A DNA stretch of 64,000 nucleotides from Erpobdella octoculata (GCA_963978895.1 OZ022238.1:853059-917058), one strand, 5' to 3'; shown: positions 34,093 through 53,148, counted from the first letter of the stretch. The notes: generated by a model from the letters alone, not told the origin. Numbers and translations are program-made.

Positions 34093-34196
34093 TAAAAATA
34101 ATGGCGGTCGCAACTTGGAGGAGGGGGGGAAAGCTTAGCTACTTAGGGGGGGAATTGAGCCCGGCCACTTGGGGGGGATAGAAGCCACTGACTTCG

Positions 34197-34568
34197 ACTG
34201 ATGGATATCACGACAGAACCTGGCTCGTAATAAAATCATTGAACGAATTGGTCATTTACCCTTATTGTATGAAGTTTCTAGAGACTGATGATAGATGGTT
34301 GCTCGGCATCACTTTATCAGAAGCTACTTGGATCAACTTGAAAGAGGTCATGGATAGCGATGAATTATATTTCCAAGTAACTGGAAAGCAATTGCCTCAT
34401 TTTAGTAATCTTGTGCGTGTTTGTTTTTCTCAAGGGAAGGACTTCCAAGATAAACTCTCGGATAAAACTAGATTAAAATCTATGATCAATCGGCTTTGCG
34501 CAAAATACAAGGAATGTCAAGAAATTGTTGAAGAGTTCCAGAGGTTAACATTGTCCGACGTTTTCTAG
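34197..34568 (+). CDS. unrecognised ORF or exon fragment
   Basis: Open from about 34191 (after a stop) to TAG at 34566; the first internal Met is in YPYCMKF. The peptide (DDRWLLGITLSEATW ... LCAKYKECQEIVEEFQRLTL) is helical and mixed-charge, of ordinary protein composition. Without a good ATG or acceptor it may be the last exon or remnant of a gene related to the ORF at 31429. I do not recognise a domain. Confidence 0.3.
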   Translation, partial: TDGYHDRTWLVIKSLNELVIYPYCMKFLETDDRWLLGITLSEATWINLKEVMDSDELYFQVTGKQLPHFSNLVRVCFSQGKDFQDKLSDKTRLKSMINRLCAKYKECQEIVEEFQRLTLSDVF

Positions 34569-34653
34569 TAGAAACAATTAAAGAGCTATCACTTGTGGAA
34601 AAAACATTTAAATGAATAGTTTAAAAAAATTTGTTATTTAAAATAAAAATATA

Positions 34654-34755
<102 letters not shown>

Positions 34756-35059
34756 AGTGGCGGATCTAGACTTTTTTGACGGAGGGGGGCAAACAAATGG
34801 TGGAGAGGGACCAAAACGGCGTGAGACGCCAAACCCGGCGGAGTGGGGCCAAAAACAGCGGGAAAAGCAAATACTTGATCTTATGATCTTAGATCCACAA
34901 ACCCCACTGGAAAACAATTGCCTAATGCTAAACATTTTGTAATTTACCCCAAAAGTAGTTAATTTTTCTTCTAAATTTGGTCAATTTAAACTTTTTGAAC
35001 GTCATTTCTCGTATTATTATTGTTAATTTTTTTAAATATTTAAAAAAAGTAAATTTTAT

Positions 35060-35165
35060 GTCTCAACTTCAGACTCGAACCCACGACTGTCGGATCGGCA
35101 TTTATATATGCGTTATTTCGTGGTGGATTGTAAGCCATCCAAGTTTCTGATATATGTGGCTTGTA
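35060..35165 (-). mobile_element. tRNA-like SINE fragment (second family), copy 1
   Basis: On the minus strand CGTGGGTTCGAGTCTGAAGT fits a pol III B box, preceded by AATCCACCACGAAATAACGC. The same sequence is at 53465-53610, where it is partly doubled in inverted orientation. Confidence 0.45.
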
Positions 35166-35600
35166 AAAACATCAACGCTGGAAGTATTTGGTGATCTAGA
35201 ATTCAAAAAAAATAATTTTGTACTTAGAAAAAATTAAATTGTTTTTATTTTTGTTTTATTTATAAAACAGCGGCTCTTGATATAAATACACACTTTACCT
35301 GTGTTTGCCAAACGTTTAATTCCGACTAGGTCAAATGCGCGCGCTTATTATATAAACAAGTTTGCGTTTTGCATTTAACGGCATTGAGAGCACAAACGGG
35401 AGATTGCTCTAACTCTATACATCAGCTAATAATTATATTTTATATTTATATTACTTTCCATTACTTTTTAATACTTTTGATAGTGTTTCTTAATCATTTA
35501 TTTAATATTTAAATCAATTTTAATCATTAATGTTTAATGGCTTAATTTTTACGTAGACTCTAGTCTAAAATCTAATCTCTCCAGTGAACCGAAATTTACG

Positions 35601-36841
35601 ATGAATATGTTGTATTCCCGATGCAAGGCAAACGAACTGAGAGATAGTTTAATAATTTCACCGATCGGAACAATTCAATTGACATGCTGTACACGAGGAG
35701 TGCATATTTTAAAGCTCATCCAGTGCAGAAGATCTCCGAAGGACGGCTGCTTCGAAGCTGATCCGGAGTCAGTTACCGATGTGTTTAGTAGTAGTTGATA
35801 CAAATAATTAGATTCAAAAATCATCTTTTGGTAATCTTATGGAGAAATATTGCTAAAAAAATTATAGATTCTGTAGCGATATTTCTATTATACAATTATA
35901 CGGTATAGAAGAGAGTCTATAGAGCTGGCATCAAATAATGTGTAGTAAAGTTTTTTTTAGCATTGTAGGTCACTGATGTTGCCAAATAAAAAAATTAGTT
36001 TCTATCAGATTGGCATCCTGAGTTATTTTCTGTTTATTATGTCAATGCCTCCTGAAGGGGATGTTGAAGAAAGGCTTGTAACGTAATAACTGCAGCTTGT
36101 ATTTCTGGAACATTCAGTTGTAGAAGTAATAATACTTTATCTAATCAAAATCGAATCAGTATGCTATATCAGCTTAATAAGTTTTTATTACATTTAATGA
36201 AAATATAGACCCGATTAACCAGAACTTTAATAGTTTTTTTAACGATAAAACTGAATAGAAATTCAATTTGCGGTTTCAGAATAAAAGTTTCGTTCTCGGA
36301 CTCCGGCAAAGTTTGCGCAGCAAACGATGTAGAAAACGTCTGCTTGAATTGGCTCCGAGAATACTTTGATCCGAACGCTAACAAACCTTCTGGATCGGCT
36401 CCCGTCGTCTGCCACATAGATTGCCAAGCAGCCGGTAAATGTTACATTCACTGAATTGATCGTTTCGTTTAGCGGTTCCAAGTTATCCGACCGATTCCAC
36501 TCCCGTTCAAAAACTCTAACATAAAACGTAAATTTTCACGATCGACAGACGAACTCCCGATGCAAAACACCATATGGAAGACGCTCAGAAACCAGGTTCC
36601 ACTAGGCGGTACGGTCACCTACTCGGGTCTGGCTCAGCTCAGCGGTCTGACACCCGGACACGCCAGGGTCGTAGGGCGCGCAATGGGCCAGAACCCCGTC
36701 TTACTGCTTGTGCCGTGCCACAGGGTGTTGTCAAAGAGTGCGTCTTCTAATGCTGGAGGATTTTCTGCTGACGGCGGGAAAGAGGTCAAGACGTGGTTAC
36801 TCGACCTCGAAGGTCGGAAGGTTAAGGGTTCAAGGTCATGA
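35601..36841 (+). CDS. MGMT: O6-methylguanine-DNA methyltransferase (MGMT)
   Basis: Exons 35601-35782, 36280-36434 and 36549-36841 join in frame (phase 2, then phase 1), giving 209 residues; animal MGMT is about 207. It transfers alkyl groups from O6-guanine (and O4-thymine) to its own cysteine in a single-use repair reaction in the nucleus. Exon 1 carries the N-terminal strand motif SPIGTIQLTCCTRGVHILKL; exon 2 ENVCLNWLREYFDP; exon 3 the helix-turn-helix region (TIWKTLRNQVPLGGTVTY, GHARVVGRAMGQNP), the active-site VPCHRVL (acceptor Cys) and the NAGGFSADGGKEVKTWLLDLEG tail spanning substrate-binding residues. All key residues are present, so it is probably functional. The start is either of two nearby Mets (35601 or 35607). 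Confidence 0.9.
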
Positions 36842-36899
36842 TGGGCAGAGCATGAAGCTGTCCCCGTTGGCATTGACAACTGAACTGCTTTTATAACTT

Positions 36900-38100
36900 T
36901 ATTTTTTTTTTTAAATACATATTTGAACTTTTATGAACAAAACAATTAAATAGTATAATTAAGCTTTAAAAATTAATTATAATGAATTATATGTAGAAAA
37001 AAAAAACAAAATGATGAACGAGAGAAAGAAAGAAAGAGACGAAGAAACGAAAGCTAACGCAAGACTACTTGCTCGTCACGTATCTCGGAGACGGAAAAAA
37101 ATCTGTCGTAAAACGGTTGTTTTGCATATTCGTTGAAGCATATCTACTTCTATTATAAATCACATACATACATACATACACTTAAATAAGCTATCTCAAA
37201 ATCAAAGACAATCGATCGGATAGGTGGGTGGCAACGATCAGCTGCTACCTGTACGACATATGTAATGCCAGTCGCCGATGACATGCTAACATCGTTCACC
37301 TGTGCTGCAATGTCGTCAATTTGCCACGATGCTCGGATACGACTGCAAAAAAAATTCCGACATCCGTCAACGCCTTAAAGCGCACATCAACATCTGCAGC
37401 TGGAAAAACTGCTCCGAGAGAACACCTTGATGTCGAATGAAACGAAATACAGAAATTTTCAAAATTTCAAATAAACGATTTCAATATGCTTGAAAAGCAA
37501 CAATCTTTTGCTGCCAACAATGCGACGGTTGCATCGCTACGGATAATCTTACAAAGAGAAACTCTGTTATCATCAGTAGAAGTCGTACATATATAAATTA
37601 TTCGTTATTATTACAACCACCAGGTGGTAGCCTACGATAATTTTAACTACCGTCATCCACGTCACGATGTACGAACCGAAGTATACGTTTTTCCGGGACG
37701 CGTTTCCGCTCAACGAGTACACGGTACAAATATTTCATTGTAGTAGTAGTAGTAGTAGCAGTAGTGGTAGTTATAGTAGTTGTAGCAGCAGTAGTAGTAG
37801 AAGTAGTAGTAGAAGTAGTGGTAGTAGTTGTAGTAGTAGTAGAGAGAGAGAGATTACTACATGCCATGTATGTATGGCCTTACAAACTCGAGAAGATCTT
37901 TACAACTTCTTTGAAGAAATAAATTTTTCGTATTCTAATCTAACGCGCACAAAATAAGAAAAAAACCTCGATACAACAAAAAAAATCTGTCTTCTTCACC
38001 AGTAAAATTCAGCAGCGAGAAATAAACGAATTCCGATACGTGGAGAAGCATTCTAACGGATAAATGATAGAAAATTAAGCAGCGAAAAACATATTTAATA
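36900..38100. other. intergenic DNA with possible gene fragments
   Basis: At 37290-37430 a short frame (LGYDCKKNSDIRQRLKAH, then INICSWKNC) has Cys/His spacing reminiscent of a zinc-binding finger but ends at a stop. At 37667 a 24-residue frame (MYEPKYTFFRDAFPLNEYT) runs into an AGT microsatellite at 37738-37855. Neither can be assigned to a gene. Confidence 0.25.
37738..37855. repeat. (AGT)n trinucleotide microsatellite
   Basis: TAGTAG array with AGC/GGT variants, ending in GAGAGA. Confidence 0.93.
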
Positions 38101-38104
38101 CGTA

Positions 38105-38332
38105 GTAGAGCGTAAAATGTTTTACATCTGTATCTTCCCAGAACCGTGTGTAAGTTATATTACGACAATACTTCAAGTAGCCACGTTCAATAACCACACA
38201 AACGCTCTTCGTTTCAGAGCGTAAAATGTTTTACATCTGTATCTTCTAGGCCCGTGTGTAAGCTTTATTACGACGATACTTCAAGTAGCCACATTGTTCA
38301 ATAACCACACAAACGCTCTTCGTTTTCAGAAG
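38105..38332. repeat. two-copy tandem duplication, unit ~112 bp
   Basis: AGAGCGTAAAATGTTTTACA to ACAAACGCTCTTCGTTT is present at about 38107-38217 and again at 38217-38330 with a few differences. Confidence 0.85.
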
Positions 38333-38564
38333 ATCTTTCGACACGAGATAATCCTCCAAAGTAATCACCATGCGGGCAACGTGTAAACAAAAAAAAATGA
38401 ACGCTACGTGTAAGATCTAACGCATGAGTAATAGCTAAAAAAAAAATACATGCACGTTTTTGAGAAATAAAATAAGAAATGAGTATGAGCAGACATGGTG
38501 ATGAAAACACAACTTTCAGTAACTGTCGGTGCATCATCGGGGATGACGCCACTGTCACCACAAC

Positions 38565-38885
38565 ATCGGGAGGGGGAACATGCCACCATCCATCAATCAT
38601 CGGGGGGTCATGTCACCATCCATCGATTATCGGGGGTCATGCCACCATCACCATCCATCAATCATCGGGGGCCATGCCATCATCACCATCCATCAATCAT
38701 CGGGGGGGGGGGTCATATCACCATCCATCAATCATCGGGGGTCATGCTGCCACCATTATCATCCATCAATCATTGTTGGGATCATGTCACCATAACCATC
38801 CGTCAATCATCAGGGATCATGCCACCATCCATCAATCATCTGGGGTCATCCCACCATCAGAATCGGTCAATGATTGGGGATCGCG
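38565..38885. repeat. minisatellite, CCACCATCCATCAATCATCGG-type unit
   Basis: Roughly ten imperfect copies of a 27-35 bp unit built on CCATCAATCATCGGGGGTCA. His/Ser-rich frames through it are artefacts. Confidence 0.9.
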
Positions 38886-39539
38886 AGATTGCCACCGTCG
38901 TAAAAATGATACGAAACGAAACAAAAGACTCTCAGAGGAAAACTAAAAAGAGAATATTTGAGATAAATATTTGAAAAACAGAAATATGAGAGCACAGCTT
39001 ATGCAAGCAAGAGATCTAAACAACAAAGAAATAGTTGTTCTAACTAAAGCATTAATGGACACTACCATACGGAAATACTAATGTTAACTTTTTTCGCAAC
39101 CGTAACCATCAACGGGTTAACCGAGGGGGCATCGTAACGGACGCGCACGCAAAAACACACATTCGAGCGTGAGTAAACAAAAACATTGCAAGTCAAATTC
39201 GAATGTTACGCAAACTAATCTTATCTCACAATTTGAAGACCCAATTTAGTAATCCTCGACCAAAAAAATCTTTTCTAAATTAAACATGCAACTCACGGGG
39301 GGGGGGTGGCACTCATTAAATAATGAGTGGTAAAAGAGTATTTGGTGATGTGTATGCCCCTTAGGGATTCTTTAAAAGAAAAAAAAATGATTGCTTACAT
39401 AAATTTTCATAAGTATGAAGAAATAGATTCAAGAGAAGAAATCCACTGAAAAAGAGGTCTCAAAATCAATGTTAAATAAATACTCAATGCATGAGAATGC
39501 CTTAAAGAAAATTACATTGAAAGTGTGTATGCGTGTACG

Positions 39540-39955
39540 CAAATATGCATATGCAGGTACGTACGTCTGAATAGGCACGTATGTATGTACGTACGTCTGT
39601 ATACGCAGGTATGTATGTATGTATGTATGTCTGTATAGTACATATGTATGTATGTACGTCTGTATAGATAGGTATGTATGTCTGTCTAGGTAGATATGTA
39701 TGTATGTTTGTATAGATAGGTATGTTCGTCTGTATAGGTAGCTAAGTATGTATGTCTGTATAGGTAGGTATGTATGTCTGTATGGGCAGGTGTGTATGTA
39801 CGACTGTATAGGTAGGTAGGTATGTATGTATGACTGTATAGGTAGGTAGGTATGTATGTACGACTGTATAGGTAGATAGGTATGTACGTACGACTGTATA
39901 GGTAGGTAGGTATGTATGTACGACTGTATAGGTAGGTAGGTATGTACATCTGTAA
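39540..39955. repeat. minisatellite, GTACGACTGTATAGGTAGGT-type unit
   Basis: Imperfect tandem units of about 32-36 bp, most regular at 39790-39955. Tyr/His/Thr-rich minus-strand frames are artefacts. Confidence 0.9.
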
Positions 39956-40790
39956 GCGTCGACCACAGCAAAGACAAAATCACGTGTCGGACTGAAACAT
40001 CGGAAAGAAAAAGAGACAGGGAGTGAAAGATGGAAAATAAAAGAGAAAACACAACAAAAGGAAATTGGGAAAACAAAGAATAGAAATACTTTACACATCA
40101 GTGAACGTAATATGATATGAAATAATTGTGCAACAAAAAAAATTAAAAAATTTAGCGGAAAAAGAAAACGGAAATAAAACAATTAATTTTTAATGCTCGA
40201 AAAACAAAACAAAGTCAACTTTATTCGTTCCTTCCCTCATTCGTTGGTTCGTTCGTTCACTCTTGTTCATTCATTCGTTCATCCGTTCATCCGTGTTCTT
40301 CCCGTACGTTTTCTCACTTCCTGAGACTTTTAGTCGGAAAGTTCTGGACCTTTCTGCCTGTAATTTTCGTTTCCAGTATTACAAAGTAATTTTTTTCCGA
40401 CCAACAAACAAACAGCGCAAGTACCATTTACGTACGAGCAGCTTTAAAAAAACGGTACCAGCAAAAATACGATAAAATCATATAAAAACTGAATTTAAAT
40501 AACTTATAATTGTTATCAAAGGTAAGCTCTTAATCTACTTAACATGCTAAAAAGTAAAAGATTTACCGTCTCTCGTTCCATTCTCGGTACAGCTGGAAAG
40601 AAAGAAAGGTATATAGGAAATTAATTGTTACATGTAATCAATCTCTACACGTAATTAATTTGTTCACTCAATTAATCTTTACACGTAATTAATTTGTTCA
40701 CTTAGTTAATCTTTACATGTAATTTATCTTTACGCAAAATTATTCATTTCCCCAGTAATCTCGATATCGACCCTCCGGTTCTGACTCCGC

Positions 40791-47118
<6,328 letters not shown>

Positions 47119-47776
47119 TTATTTTTAGGTTAGTTGATCAGTTAAGAAAAACACTAATTATAAAATCTTTTTTTCAAGATAGGAAGTTAAATTTAGTAGA
47201 GTATTTTGAACTTTTGTTTTTTTTAACTTTTTTACTGATCATATAAAATAACCTCGTGAATCATAAACTATTTCCCTAAAGAACAAAACAAATGAGCATT
47301 GTCCGTAGCAAGTAAATACGGTAAATACACCGTATGAGTCAGACGAAAATACTTCTTTTACAGTGAGACTATCACGATGGATCTATTTTGTCCGACTAGA
47401 GTAGCAGATGAAAACAATAAGGGGCGGTGCTTCTAAATTCTATCTATTCTATTCTATTCTATCTAGTTAAAAATAAAACTTTGAAATGTTTGTTAATATA
47501 TATATATATATAAAGTTAACTTTATGTATATATATAAATTTATATATAAAGTTATATATTTATATATAAAGTTATTATCACTCTTTTTTATAATCTTTTT
47601 CTATTCACGGTTTGTTTACCAGCTCATATCAATTTTTTTAACAAATATAATAGCCCTCAAATATAACCAATCTAGCGAATTTTGCGTCTGCTTTTTTCAA
47701 AGACGATTATCGATCTCTTGGAATATTTATTATATTTTTATTTGCTTAGTTAGTGTCTCATTTGTTAATTAACGAC
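47119..47776. promoter_or_regulatory. putative bidirectional promoter, CCDC50-like (-) and DDI1 (+)
   Basis: The 658 bp between the two start codons hold no other gene. AT-rich with TATATA runs at 47500-47570; no clear shared CpG island. Head-to-head spacing under 1 kb makes shared regulation plausible. Confidence 0.5.
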
Positions 47777-50700
47777 ATGCTGGTTACTGTTACGACGCTG
47801 TCAGACGAACTTTTTGTCTTCGACGTGAGTCCCGATCTTGATCTGGCCAGCCTGAAAAGTCTTTGTGCAATTGAGTTTAAAGTGCCTGTTACTCAGATTT
47901 CCCTTGCTCTTAACGGATTACCGCTTGACAACGACAAAAGTCAGTTTTTTTTATAAATAAATTCATGAATCAGTTTTGTCACAAAACCTTTGTTTTTGTG
48001 TGTATGTGTCTGTGGTGAAATGGAAAAAAAACAATTTTATTTAATATACTCATTTATTTTTTCAGAAAAGTTGAAAGATTATAAAATAGTCGACGGAGAT
48101 GTGCTTCTTTTTCAAAGAATACAAGGTGAGAGAGGTCTGGCCGCCCAATCGCCATCTCCTTGGCAACAACTCCAAGCCGCATCATCTGGTAATCCTTGAT
48201 GGCTGGTTTTGGTGTTGATGATAAATTCATTTTTTTTGATTAATATATATATATAAGTTCCATAATTTATAATCAAATTGAACCTCATCTCCAGCTCCTC
48301 CGGCTCCGTTAATTGATTTTGGTAGCATCGCCATACCGGGAGCAGCCTCGAGTTCTGCCGTAATTCCTCGGTCGAACTTCGACCTCGACGACCCCGCCGT
48401 GATCAGGGAAATCCTTCTCAACAGTCCCCGTGACCTTGCCCTCTTAAGGGAGAGGAACCCTTCTTTGTCCGATGCCCTGCACAGTGGTGATCTTTGTGAG
48501 TATTTACTATTGGCATGCGTATGGACATTCGGTAATCTTTCACTTTAACGGCCGGATGTGTGAAAGACTAATACATTCTCGGCTATAATTAGCTAATTAT
48601 GGTTAGGGTTAAATTGGACTATTTTATTGAAGAAATTGGCCTCAACCGCTAAAGTGAAAGATAACCGGATATTCTAATGATGAGTTTATAGCGTTATCAC
48701 GTTACTATCCAAATGAGAGAGAGAGAGACAAACGTGGAGAATTTAAAGTTTTTGATGTTTCATAACATCATAACTGTTTTCATTTGTCTTATGTTCTAAT
48801 GCTTTTTTTATTAACCTACTACTCCCCTTTTAGCCGTATTCTCCCAAGTTCTGAGGCAGCAGCAGAGAGAAAGTCAGCAAAGGAAGCATGAAAAGTTGCA
48901 GCTGGTGAACTCTGACCCATTTGATTCTGAAGCTCAAAGGAGGATTGCTGAAGAAATCAGGTGAGTTTCTATATATGTGTATATACTGCAATTTGAGGGC
49001 ATCTGTAGTGTATAGATGCTCATAATGGCATAAGCAAATTGAGCAATCTAGGTGTTCTTACCTGCATAAAACCGTTAGCAGGTAGCAAAATCTGATTCGT
49101 TAGGTGAAAGCTACTATTCGTTGTTGTTGACCAATGGAGTGTTCTCTGGGAAATTTCCAATCTACATTAGCTGTTGACAGAGAACGAATAATTAATCACT
49201 CGTTCGCAATCAATCAATTAATCGTCATCGCTGTTCTTGAATTTCCAGGTTGAAAAACGTCGAGCACAACATGGAAACGGCCATGGAATACGCTCCGGAG
49301 AGTTTCGGCCAGGTCTCCATGCTGTACATCGACTGTCTGGTCAATCATCACCCCGTCAAGGCCTTCGTAGATTCAGGTATGATTTATAGAATTTAATTTT
49401 ATTTGTTTTTAATTTTTTAATACAATATACAGTATCGAACAGATTAATTGAAACAAGATGAAAATTTTTATAAACTCTTTTATCTGTCATTATTAAATCC
49501 CTCAACCAATCACAAAACACGTGCTACACATTGCGCAACGCTCGCTAGACTGTGTTAGGAAGTAAAAAACTGACAGTGTTGCCATTATAAATAATAACAA
49601 TATTGCCAAAGCAAGAAATGCAAAAAAAATGTTTTGTTTCAATTAATCTGTTCGATACTGTAATCTCATTATAACAAATTTGCTTGTATCGAGATTGACC
49701 TGATATGGAAGTTTATCGCTTGGTCGTGCAGTACACAGCACAACGTTTACGTAAAATAGAATCGTCGATATATCAAAGTAATTTTGATAGAATTGAAGCT
49801 GTAGTCGAAAGTTTAATGAGTTTATTTATAAAAAAACTTGTATTATTTGGTTATTTTCTATTTTTTAGTAGAATTTCGTGTTAATATAAGTTTTAAAAAA
49901 AGAAAAAAAAAGCGATAACCAATGACAAAACCGTCCCTGATTTCTTTACAGGTGCTCAGATGACGATAATGAGCCAAGCGTGTGCAGAAAGGTGCAACAT
50001 CATGAGGCTGGTGGATACCAGGTGGGCGGGAGTTGCTAAAGGTGTCGGAGTCCAGGTCATCATAGGCCGAGTACACCTGTGTGAGTTGGTCGTCGTTTGA
50101 CCTAAATTCAGTTTTATTTTTTAGCGTTGTCTAAAGCTTAGAGCTAGATAATTGAGTTAGCTCAGTGAAATTTCTGATGAGAGATTGAAAACGATGGTTC
50201 TCTAGTATTCATATTTTATGTTAACGTTCAACAGGTCAAGTCCAGATTGGTCCAGTTTTTCTCCAGTGCTCTTTCTCCATTCTAAAGGATCAGCCAATGG
50301 ACATGCTTCTCGGCCTGGATATGCTCAAAAGGCATCAGGTAAACTGCTCATTTAAATATTCATAAATAACACATTGTGTATTCATAACGATTGTTATCAG
50401 ATTGTTAATACGCTGAAATCAGTTTAATTAGTCATATGTGCCCGTTTTATTTATACATACATTTGTTAATCAATTATTAATTATCTTAATTTATTCGACC
50501 CATTACATTTGTTAATCAATTATTAATTATCTTAATTTATTCGACCCAGTGCATAATCGACCTGAAATCGAACGAGCTGGTCATCGGCTCGTCGGAGACT
50601 CGGACCCCCTTCCTCGGCGAGGCAGACCTTCCGCCCCACGCGAGGCTCAACAGGCCCACCAACGATGACGACCGGGAGCTGTTGGAAGCTCTGTGCAAGG

Positions 50701-50781
50701 CTGAACGAGAGACTAAAAACAACAACAATTCTGCCGGCACGTCAGGTGAGATTTATTTATGTAGTTGTGATTGGTTTGTCG

Positions 50782-50833
<52 letters not shown>

Positions 50834-51209
50834 TTTTATTGCTTTTACTTGTCAGAGTAAAATTTTCTGTGTTGTACAAATAGCGACCTCTAGTAGTAGG
50901 TTGCGTCCAAAGCTCGGTGCGTGCTTGATCGAAGTTGACTTTATTATAATTTTTTTTATTAATTTCTTCGATTCAGGCGAGTCAAGAGATTCCAGGCAAC
51001 TCCGGCACGTCCCGATGGAGGTGGAAGCTTCCGAACCGACGGCTTCCGGCGCCGGAGCGTCGGTTTCGACTTTTCCGGAGTACAGCGTCAGGCAGATCAC
51101 GGACAACGGTTTCAACAGGGAGCAAGCGGTGGAAGAATTGGAGAGGTCGGGCGGAAACGTGGACGAGGCTTTGGCGTCCCTCATTGCCAAGTCTTTTACG
51201 ATGCCTTGA
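47777..51209 (+). CDS. DDI1: DDI1/DDI2-type ubiquitin-directed aspartic protease
   Basis: Nine exons: 47777-47939, 48066-48188, 48295-48495, 48834-48960, 49249-49376, 49952-50080, 50235-50338, 50550-50745, 50977-51209, all phase-consistent (467 residues). The N-terminal ubiquitin-like domain ([17 protein letters not shown] ... [10 protein letters not shown]) is followed by a linker with [10 protein letters not shown] and the helical DDI domain ([18 protein letters not shown]), then the retroviral-protease fold with catalytic [24 protein letters not shown] and [14 protein letters not shown], and a C-terminal UBA domain ([23 protein letters not shown] then [11 protein letters not shown]). Cytosolic/nuclear proteasome-linked shuttle and protease; the family cleaves highly ubiquitylated substrates such as the NRF1-type factors. 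The catalytic Asp is present. UBA retention is typical of invertebrates and yeast. AATAAA follows at 51251. Confidence 0.97.
49428..49662. mobile_element. Tc1/mariner-type MITE in DDI1 intron 5
   Basis: About 230 bp with perfect inverted ends of at least 29 bp (49428-49456 and its complement ending 49662), starting CAGTATCGAACAGATTAATT, bordered by TA on both sides as expected for the TA target of this superfamily. No ORF. Confidence 0.85.
50461..50549. repeat. 46-bp tandem duplication covering a splice acceptor
   Basis: ATTTGTTAATCAATTATTAA to TTATTCGACCCA occurs at 50461 and again at 50507. Only the second copy ends CCCAG, the acceptor of DDI1 exon 8; the first has CCCAT. Confidence 0.9.
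50786..50831. repeat. (TA)n microsatellite in DDI1 intron 8
   Basis: 46 bp of TA. Confidence 0.9.
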
Positions 51210-51250
51210 TCGCGATGTTGATTAGTCGGAGGAGTAGTTTTTTTTTACCT

Positions 51251-51256
51251 AATAAA
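51251..51256 (+). promoter_or_regulatory. putative polyadenylation signal of DDI1
   Basis: AATAAA 42 bp after the DDI1 stop codon. Confidence 0.6.
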
Positions 51257-51319
51257 CGATAGTGTCATTCGATTTAGCCGATCCATGTGAAACTTTTGGG
51301 CAGATGGCGTTGTTCACGA

Positions 51320-52565
51320 CATACGTACGTACGTACGTACGTACATACATACATACATACGTTCATACAAAAATGCATCAGTACATAGATGCATACATTA
51401 ATACATGCATAAACAAACATACACATATAATCACATACGTATATATTTTTTAAAGCTGTTTTGGATTTTCGTTCAGATGTGTGTGCATATGTTTGTTCAT
51501 ATGTGTGTGTGGTTTTATTGATTTAATAAATTATTTATTTTACACATTTTTTGGTTAGTTGTATTGATTAATCTTACTCATCTATTGGAGGTTTACAAAA
51601 AAAAGATTAGGGGTCATTCATATATTACGTACGCACCGAGAGAGGAGGGGGTGTGTCCCGAGAAGATGATTTGCGTATGGAGAGGGTATTTCAACAAATT
51701 GTATCTACGCAAAAATTAAAAGATATATATTTTATTAAAATACATAATTTCCGATGTTTGAATGTACAATACAGTAATACTCAACAGTAACTGTAATTTA
51801 TGTTAGAAATCGCCTTTTCCTGATAGGTGGCGCTATAAATAGTTCAGATTACCGTGTAGTAAAAATAAATTTGTCGCAATTTTTAATATTTATAAAATCA
51901 ACAGTAGGTGTCAATTTTTTATTTATTTTAGTGATGATAATTAAATAAAAGTCAAATAATTTTATATATGATGAAAATAAACACCTGTAAAATTATCTAT
52001 GCGACTGACCCCACTTTTAGAATTAACAGCAATAGGTACCGGTACCTGTCTACCCTTTTCTCTGTCACCGACCATTTTTAAGAAAAAATTGTCTACCTTT
52101 TAAAAAAAATATAAAAGCACTGGATTATCTTGGCTGTGCAGCACAGCCGGAAAAATGGCAATTCTATGGTAATTTTATACCGTGTGGGAAGTTAAAGCCA
52201 CCGTGCATATGTACTACGCATAGTGGAAGGGGTCTGAAAATATGTGAGGTGCAACAAGGGAACAGGGGGTGTCAAAATTTGTAGTTTATTGTAATATATG
52301 GATGGCCGATGGCCCCTAATGGAAGATTACTCGGAGTCAGCAATAGCCAGGTTTTTAGTAATTAAATAAACGAGTATGCATTTTAAATATTTTTAGATGG
52401 GGTGCCCTTTTGTGCTCCTACCACCTAAGGCTCTAAAAAAAGCTCAAATCGGCACAGATTCGCAAAAAAGATTAGATTTTGAAAAGGGTGACAGTAAACA
52501 GCAATGGAAGTCCTTAATGTCAAGGCAAAAGCACAAAGTGTTTGATAAACAGTGAATGCTTCCTT
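51320..52565. other. intergenic DNA with no gene seen
   Basis: TACG/CATA tetranucleotide runs at 51321-51425, then AT-rich DNA without recognisable coding or RNA features. Confidence 0.35.
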
Positions 52566-52712
52566 ATATGAAAATAGCATAATATAATTGTCATGACAAC
52601 AATGTTCTTATATGAAAATAGCATAACAAGTTTGTCATCACAACAATGTACTTATGTGAAAATAGCATAATATGTTTGTCATCACAACAATGTCATTAAC
52701 AGAAGAAGACAA
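52565..52712. repeat. three-copy tandem repeat, unit ~47 bp
   Basis: TATATGAAAATAGCATAATA then GTTTGTCATCACAACAATGT, three imperfect copies. Confidence 0.85.
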
Positions 52713-53148
52713 AACAATAGCTTTTACATTTTGCCTTTTTAAGAGAGATTGAATGAAATTCTTTTCTTCATAAAGTTTTATGGCCAAACAATCAACTTAA
52801 CGTAAAAACGATATATAAATTGACACATTGGATTTGAGTTTTTTTATTATCAACCAGCTCAAAAATTCTAAACTTTTTAGTCATCTACTGTTTGTTCATG
52901 ACATCACCAAGTAATTTTGATTCTTCCATAGCGTGACGCATAACTGCATAGCACTGCATACGCCCACACACAATCACTAGAGCAAAACAAACGTGAAAGA
53001 GAAAACTTAAAGAAGGGAGAGAGATGGAGAGGATATTTATTGTACACATATAACGTCTGCCAGTTTTAGTTTTAAAAACATCCACACGCACATATAGATA
53101 CACGAAATCACATGCATACCTAATATCTCAGCATGTCTGCATAGCACG

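Noticed and set aside
49376..50338. Retroviral element suggested by the aspartic-protease motif
   Set aside because: The protease-like domain belongs to the cellular DDI1 gene, with UBL, DDI-helical and UBA domains in phase-consistent exons.
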